Assembly: GCF_000423345.1 (NCBI RefSeq)
Contig: NZ_AUHU01000009.1
Coordinates: 116,859-180,858 of the forward strand
Direction: 5' to 3'
DNA: 64,000 bases
Source: Marinimicrobium agarilyticum DSM 16975
GTDB taxonomy: Bacteria; Pseudomonadota; Gammaproteobacteria; Pseudomonadales; Cellvibrionaceae
In this document: in pieces, positions 9,761 to 17,684 of the stretch
How the letters are laid out: each line of letters begins with the position of its first letter
Numbering within the stretch: position 1 is the stretch's first letter
The notes under the pieces: generated by a model
What the model saw: only the letters and a program-made list of their open reading frames with translations
What the model was told of the DNA's origin: nothing
The model's database searches: none
Made by a program: the position numbers and the translations under genes

Positions 9761-10806
9761 CCTGCTTCGCCCAGTTTGTAATGCGTTGCCGGCAACGCCC
9801 TCAGGCGCTCCGCCGCCTGCTCCGGGGTCAGGTCGCGCTGGGCTTCGGCCAGCATTTCATAACCCACCATAAATTTACGCACCGTGGCCGAGCGCAGCAG
9901 GGGTGGAAAAAACTGCGCGTGGAGGGTCCATTCCGGGTGCGCCTCACCATCAAACGGCGCGCCATGCCAACCCATGGAGTAGGGGAAGGAGACCTGAAAC
10001 AGATTGTCGTAGCGGGCGGTTATCTGGCGCATGATGTCGGCGAGGCTCGCGCTTTGAGCCTCGGTCAGCTCCGGCAGGCGGGCGACGGCAAACCGGGGCA
10101 GAAGCAGCGTCTCGAAGGGCCAGGCGGCCCAGTAGGGCACCACCACCAACCAGTCCGCATTCTGACAAACCACCCGTTCCTCTGCCTCCAACTCGCGGGA
10201 GGCATAATCTTCCAGCAGAGAGCGGCCCTCGCGCTGGCGATACTCGGCAAAGCGCTCCGCTTTGCGTTGGGCCAGGGTCGGCAGCTGCGTCTGGGCCCAA
10301 ATCTGACCGTGTGGGTGGGGGTTGGAACAGCCCATCATGGCGCCTTTATTTTCAAAGACCTGAACCCATTGATAGGTTTTCCCCAGGTCCGCGCTCTGCT
10401 CCCGCCAGCAGCGCACGACCGACTCCACCTCTGACTGAGACAGTTCCGGCAGCGTCTTGCTGTGGTCGGGCGAAAAACAGATGACCCGGCTGCAGCCCTG
10501 CTCGGCGGCCATACGGAATAGCGGGTCCTCGCTCTTTACGCTCGGCGTATCCGGCTGCAGAGCGGCGAAGTCATTGCCGAATACGAAGGTGGCATCGTAC
10601 CGGGGGTTTTTCTCGCCATTGACGCGGGTATTGCCGGGGCACAGGTAGCAGTCAGGATCGTAGGTGGGCCGCTGTTCCTGATCAGGCGTTTCGGACTGGC
10701 CTTGCCAGGGGCGCTTGGCGCGGTGCGGCGAGACCAATACCCAGTCGCCGGTCAACGGGTTGAAACGACGGTGCGGGTGCTCGGTAGGGTCAAACGGGGC
10801 GGTCAT
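9757..10806 (-). CDS. galT: Galactose-1-phosphate uridylyltransferase
   Basis: Leloir-pathway enzyme that swaps UMP between UDP-glucose and galactose-1-phosphate. The 349 residues match the E. coli enzyme (348). The active-site HPHGQIW motif is at residues 164-170, with His166 as the expected nucleophile; CYLCPGN supplies the first zinc-binding cysteines. The N-terminal block [25 protein letters not shown] is diagnostic. AGAGGA precedes the ATG. No galK or galE neighbour is present, so it is a stand-alone gene, here head-to-head in the end sense with spoT. Confidence 0.97.
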   Translation of the reverse strand: MTAPFDPTEHPHRRFNPLTGDWVLVSPHRAKRPWQGQSETPDQEQRPTYDPDCYLCPGNTRVNGEKNPRYDATFVFGNDFAALQPDTPSVKSEDPLFRMAAEQGCSRVICFSPDHSKTLPELSQSEVESVVRCWREQSADLGKTYQWVQVFENKGAMMGCSNPHPHGQIWAQTQLPTLAQRKAERFAEYRQREGRSLLEDYASRELEAEERVVCQNADWLVVVPYWAAWPFETLLLPRFAVARLPELTEAQSASLADIMRQITARYDNLFQVSFPYSMGWHGAPFDGEAHPEWTLHAQFFPPLLRSATVRKFMVGYEMLAEAQRDLTPEQAAERLRALPATHYKLGEAG

Positions 10807-10906
10807 GGTCAGCGTTCCTCTGGCAATCCAACATCAGCGTGATCGACAGGCGCCAGTTTACGCAACCCCGAGCCCGGAATCTATAATAAATATGATTTAT
10901 AGGCTT

Positions 10907-12103
10907 TTATTCGGCAATCGATCGCTCCAACCGCCACGCCAGCGCGAAAAAGATCAGCCCCGATACGGCGGTGGCCGCCCCCACATAGCCGGTGACACTC
11001 CACCCCAGCCCAGCGGAAATGGCCAGCCCACCCAGCATGGGTCCAATGGCATTGGCGGTGTTGAAGGCGGCGTGATGGGACGCCGCCGCCAGCGTCTGAG
11101 CGCCCACCGCCACATCCATCAGATGCGTCTGCAGGGGCGGGGAGACCGCCGCGACCGTGCCCACCAAGAAGGTCATCAGCAAGATGCTCCACAGTTCGTG
11201 GGTCGCCGAGGGGAAGATCAGGTAGACCACGAGGCTCCAAAGCAGGGCGCCGCCCACGGCCTTGAACTGGAATTTATCGAACAGCCAGCCGCCGACAATA
11301 TTCCCGAGAAAGCCGCCGGCCCCGAAAGTGGCCATGGCGATGGGAATCCAGCCTTTTTCCACCTCGGTGACGTACAGCAAAGTGGGTGCCAGATAACTGA
11401 AAACGCAGAACACCCCGGCAAAGCCGGTGGCACCGATCATCAGAGCCAGCCAGACTTGCGGTCGCCCAAAGGCCTTCAGTTCTGCCATGGGGCGATTGCG
11501 CGGCTGTTGGCGATCCAGCGGGAGGTAGATTACGATCAGCACCACGGTGAGCAACGAAATCACCGAGACCATTCCAAAGGCATAGCGCCAACTGATGGAC
11601 TGCCCCAACCAGGTCGCCAGGGGGTTACCGATGAGCACTGCCAGGGTCAGACCAATCATCACGCGGCTAACCGCTTTGCCCCGGTCAGCCGGTGGCGCCA
11701 GGCTCGCCACCACCAACGCCGCGACCCCGAAATAGGTGCCGTGGGGCAGCCCGGCAATAAACCGGTAGGCAAGCAGAGACTCGTAACTGGGAGCCAGGGC
11801 ACTGGCAATATTGGCGAGGGTGTAAAAGCCCATCAACCCGATCAGCAAGTGCCGGCGAAACAACCGGGCGCCAAAGACCGCCAACAGGGGCGCACCGACC
11901 ACAACCCCCAGCGCATAGGCGCTGATCACATGGCCCACCTGGGGCTCGGTCACGCCCAGCCCCTCGGCAATGCCGGGCATCAGCCCCATGGTGGCAAACT
12001 CGCCGGTTCCAATCCCGAAACCACCCACCGCCAGGGCGATTTCGATGAGCCACATCTGGGCCTTGGTGAGTTTGGGGCTGGTGGCGGGGGAAACGGCTGT
12101 CAT
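10907..12103 (-). CDS. AraJ-like MFS efflux transporter
   Basis: Twelve hydrophobic segments in 398 residues with the DHA1 major-facilitator pattern. Motif-A-like text follows helix 2 (GAPLLAVFGARLFRRHLL), and GLPHGTYFGVAALVVASL occurs in the first half as in AraJ/YdhP/CmlA-type exporters. No substrate can be assigned; relatives export sugars or drugs. It lies 100 nt downstream of galT on the same strand reading order (upstream by transcription), so co-transcription into galT is possible but not shown. Confidence 0.85.
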   Translation of the reverse strand: MTAVSPATSPKLTKAQMWLIEIALAVGGFGIGTGEFATMGLMPGIAEGLGVTEPQVGHVISAYALGVVVGAPLLAVFGARLFRRHLLIGLMGFYTLANIASALAPSYESLLAYRFIAGLPHGTYFGVAALVVASLAPPADRGKAVSRVMIGLTLAVLIGNPLATWLGQSISWRYAFGMVSVISLLTVVLIVIYLPLDRQQPRNRPMAELKAFGRPQVWLALMIGATGFAGVFCVFSYLAPTLLYVTEVEKGWIPIAMATFGAGGFLGNIVGGWLFDKFQFKAVGGALLWSLVVYLIFPSATHELWSILLMTFLVGTVAAVSPPLQTHLMDVAVGAQTLAAASHHAAFNTANAIGPMLGGLAISAGLGWSVTGYVGAATAVSGLIFFALAWRLERSIAE

Positions 12104-12265
12104 TCACGGATCCAAAAGTCGGGCAAAACCCACCCCGGTCACACTGTCACGGCCAGTGGACGGGGGCGGGTTTTTGTTGTTAGGGGAAAGCGGCTTATGG
12201 TGGTGGTTACCACAAAGGCCGGCATTGTACAGGATTCGCATAAAAGGCGCTCTGCAGCGTGCGCG

Positions 12266-12278
12266 CCCCCCCCCCCCC
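12266..12278. repeat. 13-base poly-C tract upstream of ridA
   Basis: Thirteen consecutive cytosines lie in the non-coding DNA between the divergent MFS and ridA genes, about 30 bp upstream of a TATACT -10-like hexamer at 12309-12314. Homopolymer tracts of this length mutate by slippage and can alter promoter spacing or strength. It may also be error-prone in sequencing. Confidence 0.9.
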
Positions 12279-12353
12279 GGTGGGTGGCTCCCGGGGGCCT
12301 GGTTCCTCTATACTTGATGGTTTTCCTCAACTGAACGATGCAAGGATCCCGTT

Positions 12354-12737
12354 ATGACCAATCGCGCCGTGATTCATAGCAAGCAGGCGCCGGACGCCAT
12401 CGGCACCTATTCCCAAGCGGTCAAAGTGGACAACACCGTTTACCTGTCCGGTCAGATCCCTCTCAATCCCGAGACCATGACGCTGGTGGAGGGCGGATTC
12501 GAAGCCCAGGCGGAGCAAGTGTTCAAAAACCTGTCAGCGGTCTGTGAAGCGGCCAACGGCAGCCTGAATCATATCGTTAAACTGAACCTCTACCTGACCG
12601 ACCTGGAAAACTTCGCGGTGGTGAACGACGTGATGACCCGTTATTTCCGCGAACCTTTCCCCGCGCGCGCCGCAGTGGGCATCAGCCAGTTGCCCAAGGG
12701 GGCGCTGTTCGAGGCCGAAGGGGTCATGGTGCTGTAG
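12354..12737 (+). CDS. ridA: RidA family reactive intermediate deaminase
   Basis: Hydrolyses reactive enamine/imine intermediates such as 2-aminoacrylate formed by PLP enzymes. The 127 residues match the family. Seen: SKQAPDAIGTYSQAV near the N-terminus, YLSGQIPLNP, and the C-terminal block RAAVGISQLPKGALFEAE containing the catalytic-pocket Arg105 and nearby Glu119-Glu121. CAAGGA lies upstream of the ATG. A ridA paralogue is often found near spoT in gammaproteobacteria, consistent with this location although galT and an MFS gene intervene. Confidence 0.95.
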   Translation: MTNRAVIHSKQAPDAIGTYSQAVKVDNTVYLSGQIPLNPETMTLVEGGFEAQAEQVFKNLSAVCEAANGSLNHIVKLNLYLTDLENFAVVNDVMTRYFREPFPARAAVGISQLPKGALFEAEGVMVL

Positions 12738-12749
12738 CCCGGCGCCGAC

Positions 12750-13157
12750 CTAGGTTTTGTCCGAAAGGGTATCCAACAGCTGTAACAGGGCGGCCCGTCG
12801 CTCGGCAGCCAGCGCGGGCCAAACCGCCTGAAGAATCGATAGCTCCTCCTCCAAGGCGGCCTCGGCAGGGGCCGATTCCACCCGATAGACCCCTCGCCGG
12901 TCACGAATGGCCGGCGCTTCCTCAATCTGTTCGGCCCCCTGAAAGAACCACGCCAACGGGGTGTTCAGACAACTGGCCATCCGGTATAGCTGAACCGCCG
13001 CCAGCTTGTTCTCGCCGTTTTCGTAGCGCGAGACCTGCTGTTGGGTCAACCCCACCGCCTCCGCGAGGACCGCCGCGCTGACGCCTTGCTGCTGTCGACG
13101 CTTTCGCAGTCTCGCTCCCAAGTGACGGTCAAGTTCGTGAACGAGCGGTTTCGGCAT
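12750..13157 (-). CDS. XRE-family transcriptional regulator
   Basis: A 135-residue protein with an N-terminal HTH_3 domain (about 10-65): LGARLRKRRQQQGVSAAVLA, then VGLTQQQVSRYENGENKLAA, the classic helix-turn-helix with the recognition helix around QQQVSRYE. The C-terminal half is helical and acidic with a possible oligomerisation stretch. It converges on ridA with 12 bp between the ends. The divergent small gene at 13412 may be its target. The regulated process is unknown. Confidence 0.88.
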   Translation of the reverse strand: MPKPLVHELDRHLGARLRKRRQQQGVSAAVLAEAVGLTQQQVSRYENGENKLAAVQLYRMASCLNTPLAWFFQGAEQIEEAPAIRDRRGVYRVESAPAEAALEEELSILQAVWPALAAERRAALLQLLDTLSDKT

Positions 13158-13202
13158 ACCGGTAGAATCTCTTTGGCGGGTTATTCAACATACTTTACAC
13201 GC

Positions 13203-13232
13203 TTGACGGGTATGCTAGCGAGCCGCTATGAT
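13203..13232 (+). promoter_or_regulatory. Sigma-70 promoter of the small gene at 13412
   Basis: TTGACG (13203-13208) and TATGAT (13227-13232) with an 18-nt spacer form a strong-looking promoter reading right. The predicted start is near 13239, leaving a leader of ~170 nt. It sits in the divergent region beside the XRE regulator, which could bind here. Confidence 0.55.
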
Positions 13233-13411
13233 TCTGACATCAACACTATTGTTGTAATTATTATTCATGTACACGATTAAAGGTATTTCACGTCAATTCC
13301 CGCTCTCGCCGCCTTTCAATTTTCCGCAAAGACGGATTGAAGGGGTCTTTTCGGGAGGATCCAAGGGAGAGAGGGCGTGAACCACCAGATCGGGCTAACG
13401 GAGGAGTCACC

Positions 13412-13690
13412 GTGTCGGACATCATTCAACGCAATCGTCTCGCCGAAAACGGCAGCGTCGGACTGGAACTGCTGAATTTCGATGACGACCTGGCGGAGCT
13501 CAGCGACCGGTGCGCCTTTTTGTGCGACGCGGTGGTCTCCATCCTGCAGCGCAACGACTGCATCGACCCGGCCACGCTCGGTGGCATCCATTCCTATTCG
13601 GAGTATCTCAAGCAACACATCGGCCAGATGCGCAACCACCTGAACAGCGTCCGCTCCCGAGTCCCGATAGAACGCCAGGAGCGACACTGA
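13412..13690 (+). CDS. Small hypothetical helical protein
   Basis: A 92-residue protein starting at GTG 13412, chosen because GGAGGAG (about 13400-13406) sits just upstream. An overlapping minus-strand frame exists but has no such signal. The sequence is helical, contains two cysteines in the CAFLCDAV stretch and one later (NDC), and ends in a basic tail. No family is recognised. It is transcribed away from the XRE regulator under the promoter at 13203. Codon usage resembles the surrounding genes. Confidence 0.6.
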   Translation: MSDIIQRNRLAENGSVGLELLNFDDDLAELSDRCAFLCDAVVSILQRNDCIDPATLGGIHSYSEYLKQHIGQMRNHLNSVRSRVPIERQERH

Positions 13691-13735
13691 GCTCGCCGGA
13701 ACGCCGTCCGGCTCCTGTAAAAGACAAGGGTAAAC

Positions 13736-14383
13736 TTAGGCGGAGAGCCTCCGCCGGGCTCCCAGCGCTACCAATCCTCCAAACAACAATCCCAGCGTGC
13801 CCGGGCCGGGCACCGAAACCGGAGACGCCGAAGTAATCGCGCCCACCGCGTCGATGTCCGCGCCAGCGTAGGTTACGTTACTCGTATTTTCATTTGGATC
13901 GTCCTGTAATCGGACATAAGAAAACCGTGTGAAGGGGTCGATTCCCGCAGCCCCCAAATAAGCGTCAATATCGATGCTTGAGGTAGCACCAAACACCTTG
14001 CCGAGGCTGAGAAAGCTTTCGTTGTCCTGACTGATCCAAACGAAGGTGTCCTCAACCAACGGGCCCACCTCAAAGATATGCAGGTCGGGCGTACTGTCGC
14101 CACTGCCGGTCAACGAATTATCCGTGAACCGCAGAGTCATAAACCCACCTTGCCCCAACGAATAGGCACCGTTGTCGGGGGCCCCTAAAGAGGCGGCGGG
14201 ATCGAAATTGCCAGCGGTCGGTTCGGGTGTACCGAGTTCAATATCGAGGTAGGCATCGGCGAATGAGACATCGCCATCCGGGAAAGTAATACCATCGTAG
14301 GTAACGGGTCCGGCGCTTGCCGAGAACGGCGCCGTTAACAGAATGCTTGCCGCGCCCAAAAGTGAGGCTTTGAGTTTCATCAT
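13736..14383 (-). CDS. PEP-CTERM sorting domain protein
   Basis: A secreted protein of 215 residues. The first ATG of an ATG-ATG pair (14383) is taken as start because AGGGAGA lies 6-7 nt upstream. It has a signal peptide (LLGAASILLTAPFSASA) and a C-terminal sorting signal: VPGPGTLGLL, a hydrophobic helix and the ARRR basic end, recognised by an exosortase encoded elsewhere. The mature part is extracellular-like, acidic and rich in D, S, G and T, with no enzymatic motif. Upstream is an RpoN-type promoter (14491-14505) and a leader hairpin. Such proteins usually accompany exopolysaccharide synthesis; the particular role is unknown. Confidence 0.85.
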   Translation of the reverse strand: MMKLKASLLGAASILLTAPFSASAGPVTYDGITFPDGDVSFADAYLDIELGTPEPTAGNFDPAASLGAPDNGAYSLGQGGFMTLRFTDNSLTGSGDSTPDLHIFEVGPLVEDTFVWISQDNESFLSLGKVFGATSSIDIDAYLGAAGIDPFTRFSYVRLQDDPNENTSNVTYAGADIDAVGAITSASPVSVPGPGTLGLLFGGLVALGARRRLSA

Positions 14384-14460
14384 AAGTTTCTCCCTAGTCC
14401 TTGCGTGATTTTGCGTCGTCGACAGCACCTAGGAGCAGCATTGACGACCCAACAGAATAA

Positions 14461-14480
14461 AGGGCAAATAACCTTGCCCT
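14461..14480 (-). promoter_or_regulatory. 5'-leader hairpin of the PEP-CTERM mRNA
   Basis: AGGGCAA (14461-14467) and TTGCCCT (14474-14480) form a perfect 7-bp stem with a 6-nt loop. Counting 12 nt from the -12 element puts the transcript start at about 14479, so the RNA would begin in the hairpin. A similar element follows the other PEP-CTERM promoter (55459-55477). Confidence 0.5.
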
Positions 14481-14490
14481 CAGCACCTAC

Positions 14491-14505
14491 GCAGATTCTG
14501 TGCCA
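14491..14505 (-). promoter_or_regulatory. Sigma-54 promoter of the PEP-CTERM gene
   Basis: On the minus strand the sequence is TGGCAC-AGAAT-CTGC: perfect -24 element, correct 5-nt spacing and the -12 TGC. PEP-CTERM genes are known in several proteobacteria to be controlled by the PrsK/PrsR two-component system with RpoN. An almost identical element precedes the second PEP-CTERM gene of this window (55430-55444). Confidence 0.72.
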
Positions 14506-14781
14506 GTAATATTTTTTCAATATTTTCAATCACTTGGCGCCACCACTAAACGCTGATCGGAAGAAACTGTAAAGTCATCTGACGGTCGCAAAACGTCCTC
14601 TTCGACGTCTTCCCCATGAGAGTCTGAAGCAGTTCTCATATTTAGAAAAGAGGGTATTGTGGCATCCAAATTTCTACCCAACCCTCAGGGGTCACTTTTA
14701 TACTGATGGCTCAAATGGAGTCGGCAGAGGAGCGGGCTTCGTTCGCACTGATCACACCCTCTAACGGTATAAGGAACGACC

Positions 14782-16686
14782 ATGACCCTTCGGATTTCGT
14801 CGTCGAGACTGCTTTGCGTCGGCTTGCTGACGGCCTTCGCCAGCTTCGCCCACAGCCAAGACGCCTCGACTCTTGTCGAACTCAGCGAACAACCTCAAAT
14901 CGAGCAACATACTCGCCCGGGCGCCGCGCCCCTGTCGTTAACTCGACTGGAACGAACATTGAACGCCCGTGGCCTTCGTTTCTCCAACCGAGAGAAACGC
15001 GATACTTCCACCGGCCGAACATCGACCATCACCCCCAAAATTGTCGGTGGGGAACCGACGCCGGAAGGTGAACGACGCTATCAGGTCTCCTTGCAGGACC
15101 CGGAAAACGGTCACTTTTGTGGTGGTGCCCTGATCGACAGCCAGTGGGTTCTGACCGCGGCCCACTGCGTTCAACAGTCGTTCGATGTGTTTCTCAACAG
15201 CACCCAACTCTGGGGGGATGGCGGCTTCTGGATCCCCGTAGCGCAAGTAATTGTGCACCCCGAGTTCGATCCGGCCACCCTAGATCACGACCTGGCATTG
15301 GTACGCCTGGCTCAGGCGGCTCCTCAAACCCTTGAGCCTCTTTCCCTGGCCTCTCCCGCGATCATGGCCGCCACTCGACCGGGCGATCTGGTTCGAGTGT
15401 CTGGTTGGGGCGCGCTTAACAACGACGGCGAGTTCCCCATCGATCTGCAGCAGGTGGATGTGCCATTGATCGGCCATACACAGTGCCAGGAAAGCTACCT
15501 GGAGCTGTACGGGCCGGACGCGGTCACCGACAACATGCTGTGCGCCGGTTATCCTGAAGGGGGAAAGGACTCCTGTTTCGGAGACAGCGGGGGCCCGCTG
15601 ACGCTGACCGTCGATGGGCGGGATTACAGCATTGGGGTGGTTAGTTGGGGGCATCAACAGTGTGCCTTGCCCGGCTATTATGGCGTCTATGCCCGCACGG
15701 CCACCCACCTCGACTGGATCGAGCAGGCGATGGGCTCACCGCTACCCGAGGTGACCAAACTGGGTAACGGCACGCCCATCGAGGGGTTGTCGGGCAAGAT
15801 TACCGAGCGCTTACAGTTTCATTTTGTCGTGCCCGAGTCCGCCGCCTATCTGCACTTGGCTATCAATGGCGGCACGGGAGACGCGGATCTTCGAGTTCAC
15901 TACGGGGAGTTCGCCAACAGTCTGAACGAAGTGTGCTACCCCGCTGCGGCCGGTAACGATGAGCAGTGCACCTTTACCGACGCGCCCGCCGGCGTCTACA
16001 CGGTGATCGTCGAGGGTTTTACCCGCTTTGCGGATGTCACTCTACGGGGTGACTACACCTTGAAGGCGTTGAAGAACCATCAGACGGTCAACGGTATTTC
16101 CCTTGCCCAAGACACAGCGTTGTCGTTTTATCTCGACCTGGACGAGCGGGCTTCCAACCTCCAGTTTCAGTTGACCGCCCCGACCGGCGATCCGGATCTG
16201 TATATTCGCCAGGGAGAGGCGGCCTCAGAAAAGGCCTACGACTGCCGCCCTTACCGGGGCGAAGGCGAAGTGGAAAGCTGCCTGTTTGAGGTGGCCGAAG
16301 CCGGGCGATATCATGTTCTGGTGCGCGCCTACACCGATGTGGTCGACGGCCAGCTCTCCGCGAGCTACGAACCCTACCAACCGGCACCGCCGCCCGCACT
16401 GTGCGAACACGAACTGATTGCCCAGTTCGGCCGGACCTTCATCGCGCGGGTTACCGTGCACAATCAGAGCGAAGAGCGACTCGAAGGCTGGGCCGTGGAC
16501 TGGCAGTACCCAGAGGGCACAAACATCTATGTTTCCGACGGCGCCCTGTCCGGTCGTAACCCTTATCGATGGCTGGGGCTGGAAACACCGCTGGCCGCCG
16601 GCGAACGACGGCAGATCCGGTTTATTGGTCGCAGCGATAGCAGAGATTTGACCGATCCAACCGTCAAAGGCGACATCTGTCAGTAA
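14782..16686 (+). CDS. Secreted trypsin-like serine protease with PPC and CBM2-like domains
   Basis: Extracellular endopeptidase of 634 residues. Order: signal peptide (about 1-25), propeptide ending before IVGG (87-90), S1 domain with the triad His128 (TAAHCV), Asp170 (DHDLALV) and Ser269 (GDSGGP). Asp263, six residues before the serine, predicts cleavage after Lys/Arg. Two pre-peptidase C-terminal (PPC-like) beta domains follow (about 335-430 and 432-530). A C-terminal ~95-residue module bounded by two cysteines (541 and 633) has the ARVTVHNQSEERLEGWAV pattern of a CBM2-like carbohydrate-binding domain. AAGGAA precedes the ATG. It converges with cheV through a strong hairpin. Confidence 0.9.
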   Translation: MTLRISSSRLLCVGLLTAFASFAHSQDASTLVELSEQPQIEQHTRPGAAPLSLTRLERTLNARGLRFSNREKRDTSTGRTSTITPKIVGGEPTPEGERRYQVSLQDPENGHFCGGALIDSQWVLTAAHCVQQSFDVFLNSTQLWGDGGFWIPVAQVIVHPEFDPATLDHDLALVRLAQAAPQTLEPLSLASPAIMAATRPGDLVRVSGWGALNNDGEFPIDLQQVDVPLIGHTQCQESYLELYGPDAVTDNMLCAGYPEGGKDSCFGDSGGPLTLTVDGRDYSIGVVSWGHQQCALPGYYGVYARTATHLDWIEQAMGSPLPEVTKLGNGTPIEGLSGKITERLQFHFVVPESAAYLHLAINGGTGDADLRVHYGEFANSLNEVCYPAAAGNDEQCTFTDAPAGVYTVIVEGFTRFADVTLRGDYTLKALKNHQTVNGISLAQDTALSFYLDLDERASNLQFQLTAPTGDPDLYIRQGEAASEKAYDCRPYRGEGEVESCLFEVAEAGRYHVLVRAYTDVVDGQLSASYEPYQPAPPPALCEHELIAQFGRTFIARVTVHNQSEERLEGWAVDWQYPEGTNIYVSDGALSGRNPYRWLGLETPLAAGERRQIRFIGRSDSRDLTDPTVKGDICQ

Positions 16687-16695
16687 ATAGACCAC

Positions 16696-16721
16696 CTCAC
16701 CGGGGCTTAGACCCCGGTGAG
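16696..16721. terminator. Bidirectional hairpin between the protease and cheV
   Basis: A perfect 10-bp stem CTCACCGGGG / CCCCGGTGAG with a 6-nt loop lies between the convergent protease and cheV and includes the last codons and stop of cheV (TAA at 16707-16709, in the loop). No long T-run follows on either strand, so termination efficiency is uncertain. Confidence 0.55.
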
Positions 16722-17600
16722 CGCCTTCGCGCCCCGCAGCATGGCATGAACCAGCTCTTCGGCGTCGAATTTGGTCAGTGCCTCGTTGGCCCCAACTTGG
16801 TGGGCGTAGCTGACGCTCATTTCACTGTTCAGCGAGGTGTGCAGAATGATATAGGCGTGTTTCACCGCGCTATCGTCCCGCACACTGAACGCCAGTTCGT
16901 AACCATCGAGCCCCGGCATTTCAATATCACTCACCAGAATGTCGATGGCGTTGTTGTCCTTGGCCGCCTCGCGCATACGCTCTAGCGCCTGCTCACCGTT
17001 GGTCAACACCTGGTAGGGAATACTGATGCTATCCAGCGCGTCCTGTAGCTGTTTTCGTGCCACGTGGGAGTCATCCACCAGCAGAATGTTCAGGGGTTTG
17101 AGCTGCTCTCGCTGGATATCGGTCAGCACCGCCCGGCGTCGGTCCGGGGGTTCGGGGTAGACCTGGGAGAACAGCAGCTCCAGGTCAATCAGCTGAACCG
17201 CCTGGTCCTCGACCATGCACAGCCCGGTCACAAATGCCCGCTTTCCCAGCATCTCCGGCGGCGGCTTGACCGATTTCCAGTCGGCGTCGACAATCCGGTC
17301 GATGCCCCGAACCAGGAACCCGATGTCCTTGCGCTGGCAGTCGGTGATGATGATCGAACCACGTTTCATTTCCTCTTCGCTGAGAGGCTTGTAGCCGACC
17401 GCCGCCGCCATATCGATGACCGGGATGGTCTTGCCCCGCACGGTGGTCGCGCCCAATACCGCCGGATGGTCCTGGAGCAGCCGGTTAAACCGGGTATAGG
17501 GGATAATCTCCCGCACCTTGAGTGTGCCCATGGCAAAACTCTGGGTGGGCGTCAATTTAAAAAGCAGGAGCTTCTGGGTGTGTTGGGCCTTACCGTTCAT
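16707..17600 (-). CDS. cheV: CheV chemotaxis coupling protein (CheW-REC)
   Basis: Couples chemoreceptors to CheA and is tuned by phosphorylation. The 297 residues contain a CheW-like domain (about 1-150; note MGTLKVREIIPYTRF and VRGKTIPVIDMAAAVG) and a receiver domain (about 171-297) with the acidic pair in NILLVDDSHVAR, phospho-acceptor Asp225 (ILVSDIEMPGLDGYEL), Thr255 and Lys277. GGAAAGG precedes the ATG. It is monocistronic here; no other che gene adjoins, so it probably serves receptors encoded elsewhere, perhaps including the soluble receptor at 53925. Confidence 0.95.
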   Translation of the reverse strand: MNGKAQHTQKLLLFKLTPTQSFAMGTLKVREIIPYTRFNRLLQDHPAVLGATTVRGKTIPVIDMAAAVGYKPLSEEEMKRGSIIITDCQRKDIGFLVRGIDRIVDADWKSVKPPPEMLGKRAFVTGLCMVEDQAVQLIDLELLFSQVYPEPPDRRRAVLTDIQREQLKPLNILLVDDSHVARKQLQDALDSISIPYQVLTNGEQALERMREAAKDNNAIDILVSDIEMPGLDGYELAFSVRDDSAVKHAYIILHTSLNSEMSVSYAHQVGANEALTKFDAEELVHAMLRGAKALTGV

Positions 17601-17684
17601 GGCCTTTCCGTTCGTGGAGTGAATCGAGAGTCTGACCGTCTTTCTACCTTAGCCTATCGGCAGGAAGGACGTAAACCGAAGGGT

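Larger units (their letters stand above)
14384..14781. other. Divergent intergenic region between PEP-CTERM gene and protease
   Basis: This 398-bp region carries the sigma-54 promoter and leader of the PEP-CTERM gene at its left and, at its right, a weak TATACT (14699-14704) and an AAGGAA SD for the protease. The middle shows no convincing gene; the small frame at 14706-15071 overlaps the protease out of frame and is rejected. The AT-rich block 14505-14525 could be an IHF site. Confidence 0.5.

Noticed and set aside
10715..12334. Plus-strand 539-aa open frame
   Set aside because: It runs antisense to galT's 5' end and the MFS gene; composition is Gln/His/Gly/Pro-rich and typical of shadow frames in GC-rich DNA, with no family motif.
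13316..13687. Minus-strand 123-aa open frame over the small gene at 13412
   Set aside because: No SD on the minus strand, whereas the plus frame has GGAGGAG plus a good promoter.
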